Below are positions 1 to 5,253 of a stretch of DNA of 9,851 nt, piece by piece. The notes under the pieces are model-generated. The model did no database searches. It saw nothing but the letters and a program-made list of their open reading frames with translations, and was not told the origin of the DNA. The DNA comes from Patescibacteria group bacterium (GTDB taxonomy: Bacteria; Patescibacteriota; Microgenomatia; Levybacterales; UBA12049): NCBI GenBank assembly GCA_023473785.1, contig JAMCYD010000017.1, positions 1-9,851 on the forward strand, in the 5' to 3' direction. Numbering within the stretch: the stretch's first letter is position 1; every line of letters starts with the position of its first letter. The translations under genes were made by a program, and so were the position numbers.

Positions 1-463
1 ATTGTTTTATTTTTCTTGCAAAAATTGAAAGAGCGGACAAATGAACAACTGGTACCGAAAAAAGCTCGGGTATTTTGATCGAATGAAGATCAAAAGTTAG
101 AAGCTTAGTCATTCCAACCTTCTCAAGCGTCTCTATAATAACTTCAAGCGAAACTGCCTCTCCGTCTCGGAAAACATGATCCTGTCTTTGGTATCCAAGA
201 TACGGGATGATTGCAGTAATCGACTTTGCTCCGCTTCGCTTCAGCGCATCGATGATAAAAAAAAGCTCCATGTAGGCAGTATCCGGTTGTGGAGAAGTCG
301 ACTGAATAACAACAGTATCTTGTCCTACTACTTTATCGATAACCCGGATTCTTCTTTCACCATCTGGAAAAATATTAGTATCAAGAGAGGATAAATCAAT
401 GCCCAATTGCTTTACAACTTTTTCTGCCAAACGCCTGTTGGAGCTCCCTGAAAAAACCTTCAT
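1..463 (-). CDS. prs: Ribose-phosphate pyrophosphokinase (PRPP synthetase), N-terminal 154 residues, cut by window edge
   Basis: Transfers the pyrophosphate of ATP to ribose 5-phosphate, giving PRPP for nucleotide, histidine and tryptophan synthesis in the cytoplasm. The reading frame is open from the ATG at 463 to the window edge. The N-terminus MKVFSGSSNRRLAEKV is typical. Family motifs follow in order: FPDGE (residues 32-36), the PYLGYQRQD ATP-binding stretch (87-95) and TFDLHS (123-128). The PRPP-binding loop should come later and lies outside the window. An in-frame TAG lies upstream, and I see no clear Shine-Dalgarno. The gene starts 24 bases after the stop of the HTH gene and probably shares its promoter. 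The sequence after RQD (FRDGEAVS) recalls archaeal-type enzymes with a GEAIS motif, so the subclass may not be the classical bacterial one; this is a weak inference from memory. The family call itself is firm. Confidence 0.93.
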   Translation of the reverse strand, partial: MKVFSGSSNRRLAEKVVKQLGIDLSSLDTNIFPDGERRIRVIDKVVGQDTVVIQSTSPQPDTAYMELFFIIDALKRSGAKSITAIIPYLGYQRQDHVFRDGEAVSLEVIIETLEKVGMTKLLTFDLHSIKIPELFSVPVVHLSALSIFARKIKQ

Positions 464-487
464 CAAGTTCAATTGTACTACGAAGCT

Positions 488-1147
488 CTACTTTTTTCTA
501 GGCCTCCCCGTTCTTCCCTTCGACTGGCGCCCTGCTTCTCTTAATCTATTAAGTAAGGTCCTATCTGAAACACCCAACGGCCCTGCAATCTCTTTTAAGC
601 TCATCCCTTGGAAAAAATACTGCCGGGCCACCAAATTAATGTCTATCTCGACGCGTGGCCTACCTCTTCGCCCTGCTTGTTCCTTGCCCTCCAGAAGTCT
701 TCTAATTCTTTTTAATGCCCTGGCCTCTTTTTCCGCTACTCCTTGTGGCGTTATGTTTAGGCTAGCTCCGATTTGCGAAAGAGTCTTCGGTTTGTCCTTT
801 TGTAGATAGCGTTGTCTAAGTACTTCTTGCATGTCAGGAGGTAATTTCTCGATTAATCCTCTTTCCCCGGCTGTTCTTACAAAACCTGCCCGGTCCCGCT
901 TCACCTTTCCTCCTCTCGGTCCTTCCAAGGACTCTGATATTGGGAGAATTGCTTGTGGTAATTCTGAAGAAACTTGAGATAGCTCCGGAAAAATCTGGCC
1001 ACCCGGCGTTTCTATGCCTGTCGATCTTTGCATGAAACCAGATTGAACCTCTGGACTTTGTCCGGCAATAATTTTTTTTCCACCAGCTGGAGTGTGCTTT
1101 CTTGTATGAGCTTCTTCCAAGGAAGATTCTTGTTCAAGTCCTGGCAT
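488..1147 (-). CDS. DNA-binding protein with sigma-70 region-4-like HTH, second HTH and AT-hook-like motifs
   Basis: A probable transcription regulator of 219 residues that I cannot assign to a named family. Residues 1-95 are polar and look disordered. Residues 101-152 (LPPDMQEVLRQRYL, then TLSQIGASLNITPQGVAEKEARALKRIRR) closely resemble sigma-70 region 4, the domain that reads the -35 box. Residues 170-206 form a second helix-turn-helix (MSLKEIAGPLGVSDRTLLNRLREAG) of the type seen in resolvase-like and phage regulators. GRRGRPR (159-165) and GRTGRPRKK (211-219) are AT-hook-like and bracket this second HTH. No sigma region 2 is visible, so it is not a complete sigma factor. The gene has its own -35/-10 promoter and an AGGA at 1155-1158, 7 nt before the ATG. 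prs follows at once. The DNA-binding role is well supported; the target, and any control of its own promoter, are guesses. Confidence 0.8.
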   Translation of the reverse strand: MPGLEQESSLEEAHTRKHTPAGGKKIIAGQSPEVQSGFMQRSTGIETPGGQIFPELSQVSSELPQAILPISESLEGPRGGKVKRDRAGFVRTAGERGLIEKLPPDMQEVLRQRYLQKDKPKTLSQIGASLNITPQGVAEKEARALKRIRRLLEGKEQAGRRGRPRVEIDINLVARQYFFQGMSLKEIAGPLGVSDRTLLNRLREAGRQSKGRTGRPRKK

Positions 1148-1174
1148 AAAAATATCCTATAATTATCTTATAGT

Positions 1175-1203
1175 ATTATACTCGAGACGAAATCAGGAGT
1201 CAA
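1175..1203 (-). promoter_or_regulatory. Sigma-70-type promoter for the HTH gene and prs
   Basis: On the minus strand TTGACT (1198-1203) and TATAAT (1175-1180) are separated by exactly 17 bases. Transcription would begin near 1168 and give a leader of about 20 nt before the ATG at 1147. The site lies in the 68-base gap after ybaB, so the HTH-prs pair can be transcribed separately from dnaX-ybaB. Confidence 0.75.
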
Positions 1204-1215
1204 GAGAACGAAGAT

Positions 1216-1497
1216 TTATTGCCCTCCGCCGAGGAGGCCTTGGAGGCCTCCGCCCATTTGAGATAATTTTTTAGCTGCGATTTCTTGGGATTTTTTTATT
1301 GCCTCGTTTACCGCCTCTTTTATGTCATTGTCAGATTTTCCATTGGTCGATATAGATTTTATTCTCTGATCTCCTGTAATAACAATATCTACGCCATTTT
1401 TTGAAACTTCAACTTCTTCTGCGGCAAGTTCCTTTTGAATCCGCATTGCTTGATCTCTCATGTTTTTAATATCTTTTAATTGCTGAAATGGATTCAT
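1216..1497 (-). CDS. ybaB: YbaB/EbfC family nucleoid-associated protein
   Basis: A small DNA-binding protein that forms tweezer-like dimers and is linked to nucleoid structure and replication/repair in other bacteria. At 93 residues it is slightly shorter than the usual 100-110. Visible family features are the N-terminal helix MNPFQQLKDIKNMRDQAMRIQKELA, the strand region VEVSKNGVDIVITGDQRIKSI (residues 29-49) and a C-terminal helix ending in a Gly-rich tail (MGGGLQGLLGGGQ). The ATG at 1497 was chosen over a longer frame opening at 1563 because GGAGGTG lies 5 nt before it and the family begins here. The gene follows dnaX, the conserved dnaX-ybaB arrangement, but recR, the usual third gene, is absent. 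The 85-base gap after dnaX shows nothing beyond the ribosome binding site. Confidence 0.93.
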   Translation of the reverse strand: MNPFQQLKDIKNMRDQAMRIQKELAAEEVEVSKNGVDIVITGDQRIKSISTNGKSDNDIKEAVNEAIKKSQEIAAKKLSQMGGGLQGLLGGGQ

Positions 1498-1502
1498 AAA
1501 AT

Positions 1503-1509
1503 CACCTCC
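1503..1509 (-). promoter_or_regulatory. Strong Shine-Dalgarno deciding the ybaB start
   Basis: GGAGGTG on the minus strand ends 5 nt before the ATG at 1497. It rules out the 22-residue N-terminal extension that the open frame would otherwise permit. Confidence 0.9.
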
Positions 1510-1582
1510 CTTGCCCGCCAGTATTCGCTCTTTGAGCCGCGCTACGAATAGTAGGTAAGGCAAAAAGCAAGAATGGGCGGGT

Positions 1583-2971
1583 TTAAACTTTTAATACCAC
1601 CGCTATTTTGACTTTCTCTCCAGTTATCTCCTCCAAAACCTTTTCAATGAGAACACGAACCTTTGTTTCATCCAATTTTTCTTTATGGAATTTAAACTTG
1701 GCCTCAACTTCAAGTTTCTTTCCGTCAAAATTTTTTAAACTACATCCTCGAAGAAGACCTGCCACCGAATGATTGTAGGGTTTTATCTTCTCAATAAGTT
1801 TTGGCCAAATATCATCTACCGTACTAAGAAAGGTGGCGCGGGTGGAAGGATCAAGATCCTGAACGGTTTGCGTGACAGGAGCCTTTTTTTCATCCTCGAC
1901 CTGGGTACCTTGTTGCATGCACCACTGGATAATTGTCATCTCAAGCGGCAATTGAGACAAGACCGCAAATTTCAGCTGCGAACTTGCCTTTGTCAATAGC
2001 TCTGTTAATTCTTTTATCTCCTGTATGTCAAAAGATAAGCTCGTTTGCAAATTCTTAATAACCCCTACTCTATCTAGGAGTAAATTGTGTAATTTAAAAA
2101 TAAGTTGTTCCAGAAAATATTTCATATCAACTCCCTGTTCAATAAGTTTCCCCACCAGCTGAATGGCTTTTTTGGCATCCCTCTCTGCCAAAAAACCAAG
2201 CATTAAATCAATGTAGGATGAAATATTGGATATCTGATACTCCTGCTCCACCATCTCTTTTGTAACTTTTTTTCGGCCTTTTGTGGAAAATTCTTCGAGA
2301 ATTTTCGCAGCATCTCTAAAGCTTCCATCGGCAAGATCACAAATACTAGAAAGCGCATCCTGATCTATTGCTATTTTTTCACTCTTAACAATTCTTGTAA
2401 GCGATCTGACCAGCTCAACCCTACTTGCCTTTTTGAAGGCGACCTGAAAACAGCGGGAGGCAATTGTGGGAGGCACTTTATGAGGTTCGGTTGTACAGAG
2501 AACAAAAACCACGTGAGCGGGCGGTTCTTCAAGAGTCTTAAGAAGTGCATTAAAAGCCTCAGTTGTAAGCATGTGAACTTCATCTATGATGTAAATTTTC
2601 TTCAGGGCTCTGGCCGGAGAAAGTCTAACTTTTTCTCTTAGGTCTCGTATTTCATCTATTCCCCTGTTTGATGCACCATCAATTTCCAAAACATCGATGT
2701 TGGTGCCGCTCGTGATAGAAACACACTGACTACATTTATTACATGGCTCTGATTGATTTTTGGTCTTTAGTTTCTTGTCTTTTGCAAGTTTTTCGCAGTT
2801 TACGATCTTTGCCACAATTCGAGCTGCAGAGGTTTTACCAAGTCCTTTAGGCCCTGTAAAAAGCAAAGCATGAGCAGATCCCTTTGAAAGAATAGAAAGA
2901 AGTTTTTCCCGAACCTCCTCACTGTCTAACTCTTCTAAGGTCTCTGGTCTATATTTTCGATAAAAAACCAT
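1583..2971 (-). CDS. dnaX: DNA polymerase III subunit gamma/tau (clamp-loader ATPase), short form
   Basis: ATPase subunit of the clamp loader, which opens the beta ring and organises the replicase. From the N-terminus: the entry motif YRKYRPETLEEL (residues 4-15), Walker A GPKGLGKT (40-47), a zinc-binding set with C59, C77, C80 and C83, the DGASNRGIDEIR segment (98-109), Walker B IYIIDEVH (126-133), the SRC motif with arginine finger R173, and sensor 2 GSFRDA (216-221). The domain III helical region runs to about residue 355. At 462 residues it is much shorter than E. coli tau (643), keeping only a compact C-terminal domain of about 90 residues. The zinc loop between C59 and C77 carries extra lysine-rich residues (KLAKDKKLKTKNQ) compared with the usual form. 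An in-frame slippery heptamer lies at codons 361-363. No SD precedes the ATG; the start is set by homology. Confidence 0.97.
   Translation of the reverse strand: MVFYRKYRPETLEELDSEEVREKLLSILSKGSAHALLFTGPKGLGKTSAARIVAKIVNCEKLAKDKKLKTKNQSEPCNKCSQCVSITSGTNIDVLEIDGASNRGIDEIRDLREKVRLSPARALKKIYIIDEVHMLTTEAFNALLKTLEEPPAHVVFVLCTTEPHKVPPTIASRCFQVAFKKASRVELVRSLTRIVKSEKIAIDQDALSSICDLADGSFRDAAKILEEFSTKGRKKVTKEMVEQEYQISNISSYIDLMLGFLAERDAKKAIQLVGKLIEQGVDMKYFLEQLIFKLHNLLLDRVGVIKNLQTSLSFDIQEIKELTELLTKASSQLKFAVLSQLPLEMTIIQWCMQQGTQVEDEKKAPVTQTVQDLDPSTRATFLSTVDDIWPKLIEKIKPYNHSVAGLLRGCSLKNFDGKKLEVEAKFKFHKEKLDETKVRVLIEKVLEEITGEKVKIAVVLKV
1851..1889 (-). promoter_or_regulatory. Candidate programmed -1 frameshift (or RNA slippage) site in dnaX
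   Basis: Codons GAA AAA AAG (E361-K362-K363) contain the heptamer A AAA AAG in the same phase as the E. coli dnaX shift site, within a run of seven A (1884-1890). A -1 shift adds ten codons (GSCHANRSGS) and stops at TGA 1853-1851, giving a 373-residue protein with ATPase and oligomerisation domains but no tau tail. A perfect AGGATC/GATCCT inverted repeat (1847-1860) starts 22 nt downstream. That is farther than the usual stimulator, so activity is unproven. Confidence 0.45.
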
Positions 2972-2981
2972 AAAATCTAAA

Positions 2982-3073
2982 GTTAAAATTCAAAAATCAA
3001 AATGCAAAAGTAAATGTAAAAAATCAAAAGTTCTTAAACTTTTAAATTTTGAATTGTAATTTTGAATTTTAAC
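2982..3073. repeat. AT-rich intergenic hairpin element with degenerate TTTTGA(A/C)T repeats
   Basis: The 119-base gap between ybeY and dnaX is almost purely A/T with scattered G and C. Perfect 14-base arms GTTAAAATTCAAAA (2982-2995) and TTTTGAATTTTAAC (3060-3073) pair, and a nested tip AAAAGTT (3026-3032) / AACTTTT (3037-3043) closes on a CTTA loop. The plus strand changes from A-rich to T-rich at the centre, so the whole gap could fold as one imperfect hairpin. TTTTGA(A/C)T units recur through the right half (3046-3090). No convincing promoter for dnaX stands out in it. Confidence 0.7.
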
Positions 3074-3090
3074 CTTTGACTTTTGACTTT

Positions 3091-3477
3091 TTATTCATGG
3101 TTTATTCCAAGAAGGTGCATTAGGCCGTGTTCTATAAGCTCATCTATCTTCTCATCAACAAGCATTTCTTCCCTTGCAGCCTCTTCTATAACTTCCGGAT
3201 AAGATAAAACTATCTCTCCAAGAGAAAGAACATTAGGCAAAGAATAACTTGTTTCTCCTTCGGTAAGAGAAAACGACAATATACTTCTTGTTTTATCCTC
3301 ACCCTTATACTTGCGGCTCAAATCGCGCATCTTTCTGTCCCCGACAACAGCAATGGAAACTTCAACTTCCCCTACAACTTCTTGCTTGTTCAGGAGATTT
3401 GATACATGCTTTCTTATCCTTTTTCTGTTCACCTTGTATCTGCTCTCCACAAAAATAGGAACGGTAACGATAGCCAT
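3091..3477 (-). CDS. ybeY: Endoribonuclease YbeY (16S rRNA maturation factor), short C-terminus
   Basis: A zinc-dependent endoribonuclease of the UPF0054 family, involved in 16S rRNA 3'-end maturation and ribosome quality control. The signature HGLMHLLGINH has the three metal-binding histidines H117, H121 and H127. LGEIVLS (86-92) corresponds to the family GDIvIS strand, and TRSILSFSL (63-71) to the TDVLSFP segment. The protein is 128 residues, below the usual 150 or so, and stops one residue after the third histidine, so the C-terminal tail found in longer homologues is missing. The ATG at 3477 lies 3 bases after the rpsU stop, so the two are almost certainly translated from one message. Pairing with the 30S protein bS21 fits a small-subunit assembly role. 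Confidence 0.92.
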   Translation of the reverse strand: MAIVTVPIFVESRYKVNRKRIRKHVSNLLNKQEVVGEVEVSIAVVGDRKMRDLSRKYKGEDKTRSILSFSLTEGETSYSLPNVLSLGEIVLSYPEVIEEAAREEMLVDEKIDELIEHGLMHLLGINHE

Positions 3478-3480
3478 ACT

Positions 3481-3663
3481 CTATACTAGAATTTTTTTGA
3501 CTCGCCTTGCATCTTCCTGTTTTTGCTTGCGAGCCAAGGAAGGCTTTAAATAAAATTCCCTCCTTTTGGCCTCCTGAATAATCCCTCCGGCAATAACTTT
3601 TCTTGAAAATTTTCGAATCAATGCCTCATCGCTTTCACCAGGCATTTTCTTAACAACTACCAT
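3481..3663 (-). CDS. rpsU: 30S ribosomal protein bS21
   Basis: A small basic protein of the 30S subunit, near the 16S rRNA 3' end and the Shine-Dalgarno helix, that helps initiation. The 60 residues match the family pattern: a start rich in hydrophobic and basic residues, then ESDEALIRKFSRKVIAGGIIQEAKRREFYLKPSLARKQK in outline, with the hallmark RRREFY-like core (KRREFYLKPS, 33-42). The tail is lysine/arginine-rich, as expected for RNA contact. The ATG at 3663 is preceded by a purine-rich Shine-Dalgarno at 3671-3677. It lies 19 bases after the HIT gene and 3 bases before ybeY in the same operon. Confidence 0.94.
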   Translation of the reverse strand: MVVVKKMPGESDEALIRKFSRKVIAGGIIQEAKRREFYLKPSLARKQKQEDARRVKKILV

Positions 3664-3670
3664 AACAAAA

Positions 3671-3677
3671 CACCCCC
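3671..3677 (-). promoter_or_regulatory. Shine-Dalgarno of rpsU
   Basis: GGGGGTG on the minus strand ends 7 nt before the ATG at 3663. It is one of the few clear SD sites in the window. Confidence 0.7.
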
Positions 3678-3682
3678 TTTAG

Positions 3683-4009
3683 CTACACTTCCATACTTCT
3701 TTCTATCGGTCCTGTAATATGAAAGTGTAGATGATCTACAATCTGAGCTCCTCCGCCATTTACGGAAACTCTATACCCCTTATTGTTGAGTTTTTGGCTT
3801 TTGATTACTTTATCTATTGCTGTTTTAACTTTCAAAAATAAATTTTTATCACTAAATTCCAGAAAATCTTTCATATGTATTTTTGGAACCACTAAAATAT
3901 GGACTGGTTTTAGCGGATTTATATCCGGAAATACCATCACATCTTTATCTTCATATAAAAAATCCTTAGATATTTCTCTATCTCTAATTTTGCAAAAAAC
4001 ACAATTCAC
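3683..4009 (-). CDS. HIT (histidine triad) family nucleotide hydrolase/transferase, GTG start
   Basis: A member of the HINT/Fhit-like superfamily, which hydrolyses phosphoramidates or dinucleoside polyphosphates of purine nucleotides. The triad is HLHFHI (H93, H95, H97), preceded by the Gly-rich VNGGGAQ. The N-terminus has CVFCKI (residues 3-8) with a CxxC as in zinc-binding HINT proteins, then FPDINPLKPVHILVVPKIH (27-45), the standard family block. At 108 residues it is about normal length. The start is GTG at 4009, supported by AGGAGA at 4015-4020 with no better ATG. It lies 16 bases after the DHH-like gene and 19 before rpsU. The exact substrate cannot be told from sequence. Confidence 0.93.
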   Translation of the reverse strand: MNCVFCKIRDREISKDFLYEDKDVMVFPDINPLKPVHILVVPKIHMKDFLEFSDKNLFLKVKTAIDKVIKSQKLNNKGYRVSVNGGGAQIVDHLHFHITGPIERSMEV

Positions 4010-4014
4010 AATAA

Positions 4015-4020
4015 TCTCCT
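4015..4020 (-). promoter_or_regulatory. Shine-Dalgarno supporting a GTG start for the HIT gene
   Basis: AGGAGA on the minus strand ends 5 nt before the GTG at 4007-4009. This supports GTG as the real start. Confidence 0.75.
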
Positions 4021-4025
4021 AATTA

Positions 4026-4934
4026 CTAGATCCCTTCGAGTACTTTTATTATATCACTTAAAGGTAGCTTAGTAACCCGCATTTTGGGATTTTTGACTGA
4101 CCCATTAAGAAGCATCTTGCCTGAAATATGCAAAAACCAAGTCGCATCCGGATCTATCTTTTTAAGCTTCTCGTATGCAAGTCTTAGGTCGATCTCTTCT
4201 TTTTGACTTTCAAGCGCAGGCAAGGCCTTAATTCTTACATATCCTTTTCTTGGGTCTTTGCGGACAACGATCACGTACCCCATTTTTTGAGAAAGTTTTA
4301 TGACGGTATCATTGATTGTTTCAAAACCTATCCCCTCGCCAAATCTTGTTTTAAATTTTTTCCCGTTTTCTTTTATTTCTCTTTCTGCCCAAATTCTATT
4401 TTCAAATTGGTGCAAAAGGGCATCAAGACACTGTATGACAAAATCTACATAAAACCCGTCCTGATCGGGTTTTTCAAGCTTGAGACCATCCAAAATACCA
4501 ATTAGAGAAAACTCGTGATAGTCAGAAGTTGCATCCTTCCAAAAAACCTCCCTGAAGTGGTCTATGTCTACCACGACTTTTACAATCCTGCCAATCGCCT
4601 CAATTTTATCTTTTATTTTTTTTGAATTTTGAATTCCGAGGCTGGAATTTTGAGTTTTTACAAACTCCCAAGTAAGACTCGCTGCGCTTACGTTTTCATC
4701 TTTTATTTGGTGATGATCAAGCGGTCCTAGCCCGGTATCCACATGAATAACCTCATCCCCATTGATCTTTTCAATAACTTGACGCGAGGTGATCTCAATG
4801 GTTTTCCCAATTCGTTCTCCCGCGGGGACAAATCGAACAACTGCATCTTCCCACCCCGGAAAAAATCTTTTGATAAGCCAGGCACTGGTTATAGCGTCTA
4901 AATCCGGCGAATTATGAGTAATAACGACCTTCAT
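4026..4934 (-). CDS. DHH/MYG1-like metal-dependent phosphohydrolase
   Basis: A 302-residue protein that resembles the MYG1 (UPF0160) branch of DHH-type phosphoesterases. Visible likely metal-binding segments are THNSPDLDA (residues 6-14), HVDTG (64-68), LDHHQ (72-76) and VVDIDHF (121-127). The C-terminal block with WFLHISG near residue 264 recalls the VHASG motif of MYG1. Eukaryotic MYG1 is a 3'-5' RNA exonuclease; whether this protein shares that substrate is not known. The ATG at 4934 was chosen because the conserved strand MKVVITHN begins there; the open frame reaches back to 5030, but the 32 extra residues look unlike a protein start. A low-complexity loop (93-108, TQNSSLGIQNSKK) is encoded by the same A-rich repeat type as the gap at 2982-3073. 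It heads the operon with HIT, rpsU and ybeY. Confidence 0.65.
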   Translation of the reverse strand: MKVVITHNSPDLDAITSAWLIKRFFPGWEDAVVRFVPAGERIGKTIEITSRQVIEKINGDEVIHVDTGLGPLDHHQIKDENVSAASLTWEFVKTQNSSLGIQNSKKIKDKIEAIGRIVKVVVDIDHFREVFWKDATSDYHEFSLIGILDGLKLEKPDQDGFYVDFVIQCLDALLHQFENRIWAEREIKENGKKFKTRFGEGIGFETINDTVIKLSQKMGYVIVVRKDPRKGYVRIKALPALESQKEEIDLRLAYEKLKKIDPDATWFLHISGKMLLNGSVKNPKMRVTKLPLSDIIKVLEGI

Positions 4935-4944
4935 AGGCTTACGT

Positions 4945-4950
4945 AGTATA
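4945..4950 (-). promoter_or_regulatory. Candidate -10 box for the DHH-like operon
   Basis: TATACT on the minus strand ends 10 nt before the ATG at 4934, predicting a leader of only about 3-4 nt. No good -35 is visible at normal spacing (only a T-run at 4968-4973) and there is no SD. Confidence 0.4.
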
Positions 4951-4979
4951 CATTCTTTCCCAGCCAAAAAAAAGTGGGG

Positions 4980-5013
4980 TTGACAAAAATAAAAAAATGA
5001 ACCAATATATAAT
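4980..5013 (+). promoter_or_regulatory. Candidate promoter of the 77-aa membrane protein gene
   Basis: TATAAT (5008-5013) ends 6 nt before the ATG at 5020, placing transcription start on or next to the A of the ATG. A perfect TTGACA sits at 4980-4985, but the 22-base spacing is too long for classical sigma-70, so the pair may not act together. The 85-base gap 4935-5019 serves two divergent genes. Confidence 0.45.
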
Positions 5014-5019
5014 TGTAGT

Positions 5020-5253
5020 ATGAATCCCAAAGCTACGGAATTGGATCCAAAACTTAAAGAAGCTTACGAACGAGTAATGGGGACTCCAGTTAGCACAACC
5101 GAAAAAGCAGGTAGCTCGCCCCAGGTTGTATCCTTCAGAAAGAAAGCAGGGTCATTGCCTATCCTTCTTCCTCTAATTGGCGTTCTTTTTTTTATCATCT
5201 ATACGCTGATCTGGGTTAAGGTCTTAAATCTCAAGGTTCCCTTTATTCCTTAG
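5020..5253 (+). CDS. Small single-pass membrane protein of unknown function
   Basis: A 77-residue protein, the only complete plus-strand gene in the window. Residues 1-40 are hydrophilic (LDPKLKEAYERVMGTP at 8-23, probably helical, then a Ser/Pro/Gly-rich linker). A basic RKK at 40-42 precedes one hydrophobic segment of about 23 residues (45-67, LPILLPLIGVLFFIIYTLIW), and a ten-residue tail ends in VPFIP. By the positive-inside rule the N-terminus is cytoplasmic. There is no cleavable signal peptide. It has a -10 box close upstream and no SD, suggesting a leaderless message. Its last 11 bases overlap the tail of the convergent proS gene. I have an impression that similar LDPKLKEAYERVMG proteins recur in Microgenomates, but cannot check it. 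Function unknown. Confidence 0.75.
   Translation: MNPKATELDPKLKEAYERVMGTPVSTTEKAGSSPQVVSFRKKAGSLPILLPLIGVLFFIIYTLIWVKVLNLKVPFIP

Noticed and set aside
399..809. Open frame of 136 codons on the plus strand
   Set aside because: Antisense to the HTH protein gene and to the start of prs, both of which have clear family motifs; its product resembles nothing.
1217..1260. GC-rich repeated GGCCTCC sequence at the ybaB end as a terminator
   Set aside because: It encodes the Gly-rich YbaB tail and is not followed by a T-run.
2267..2273. Second run of seven A in dnaX (CGA AAA AAA GTT) as a shift site
   Set aside because: A -1 shift here would cut the protein before the domain III oligomerisation region, giving no useful product.
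4980..4985. Perfect TTGACA as a classical -35 for the 77-aa gene
   Set aside because: The spacing to TATAAT is 22 bases, too long for ordinary sigma-70; kept only as part of a tentative promoter.
4935..5030. N-terminal extension of the DHH-like protein (32 residues, partly hydrophobic)
   Set aside because: The conserved strand begins at the ATG at 4934, the extension overlaps the divergent gene's start and promoter, and no SD supports it.
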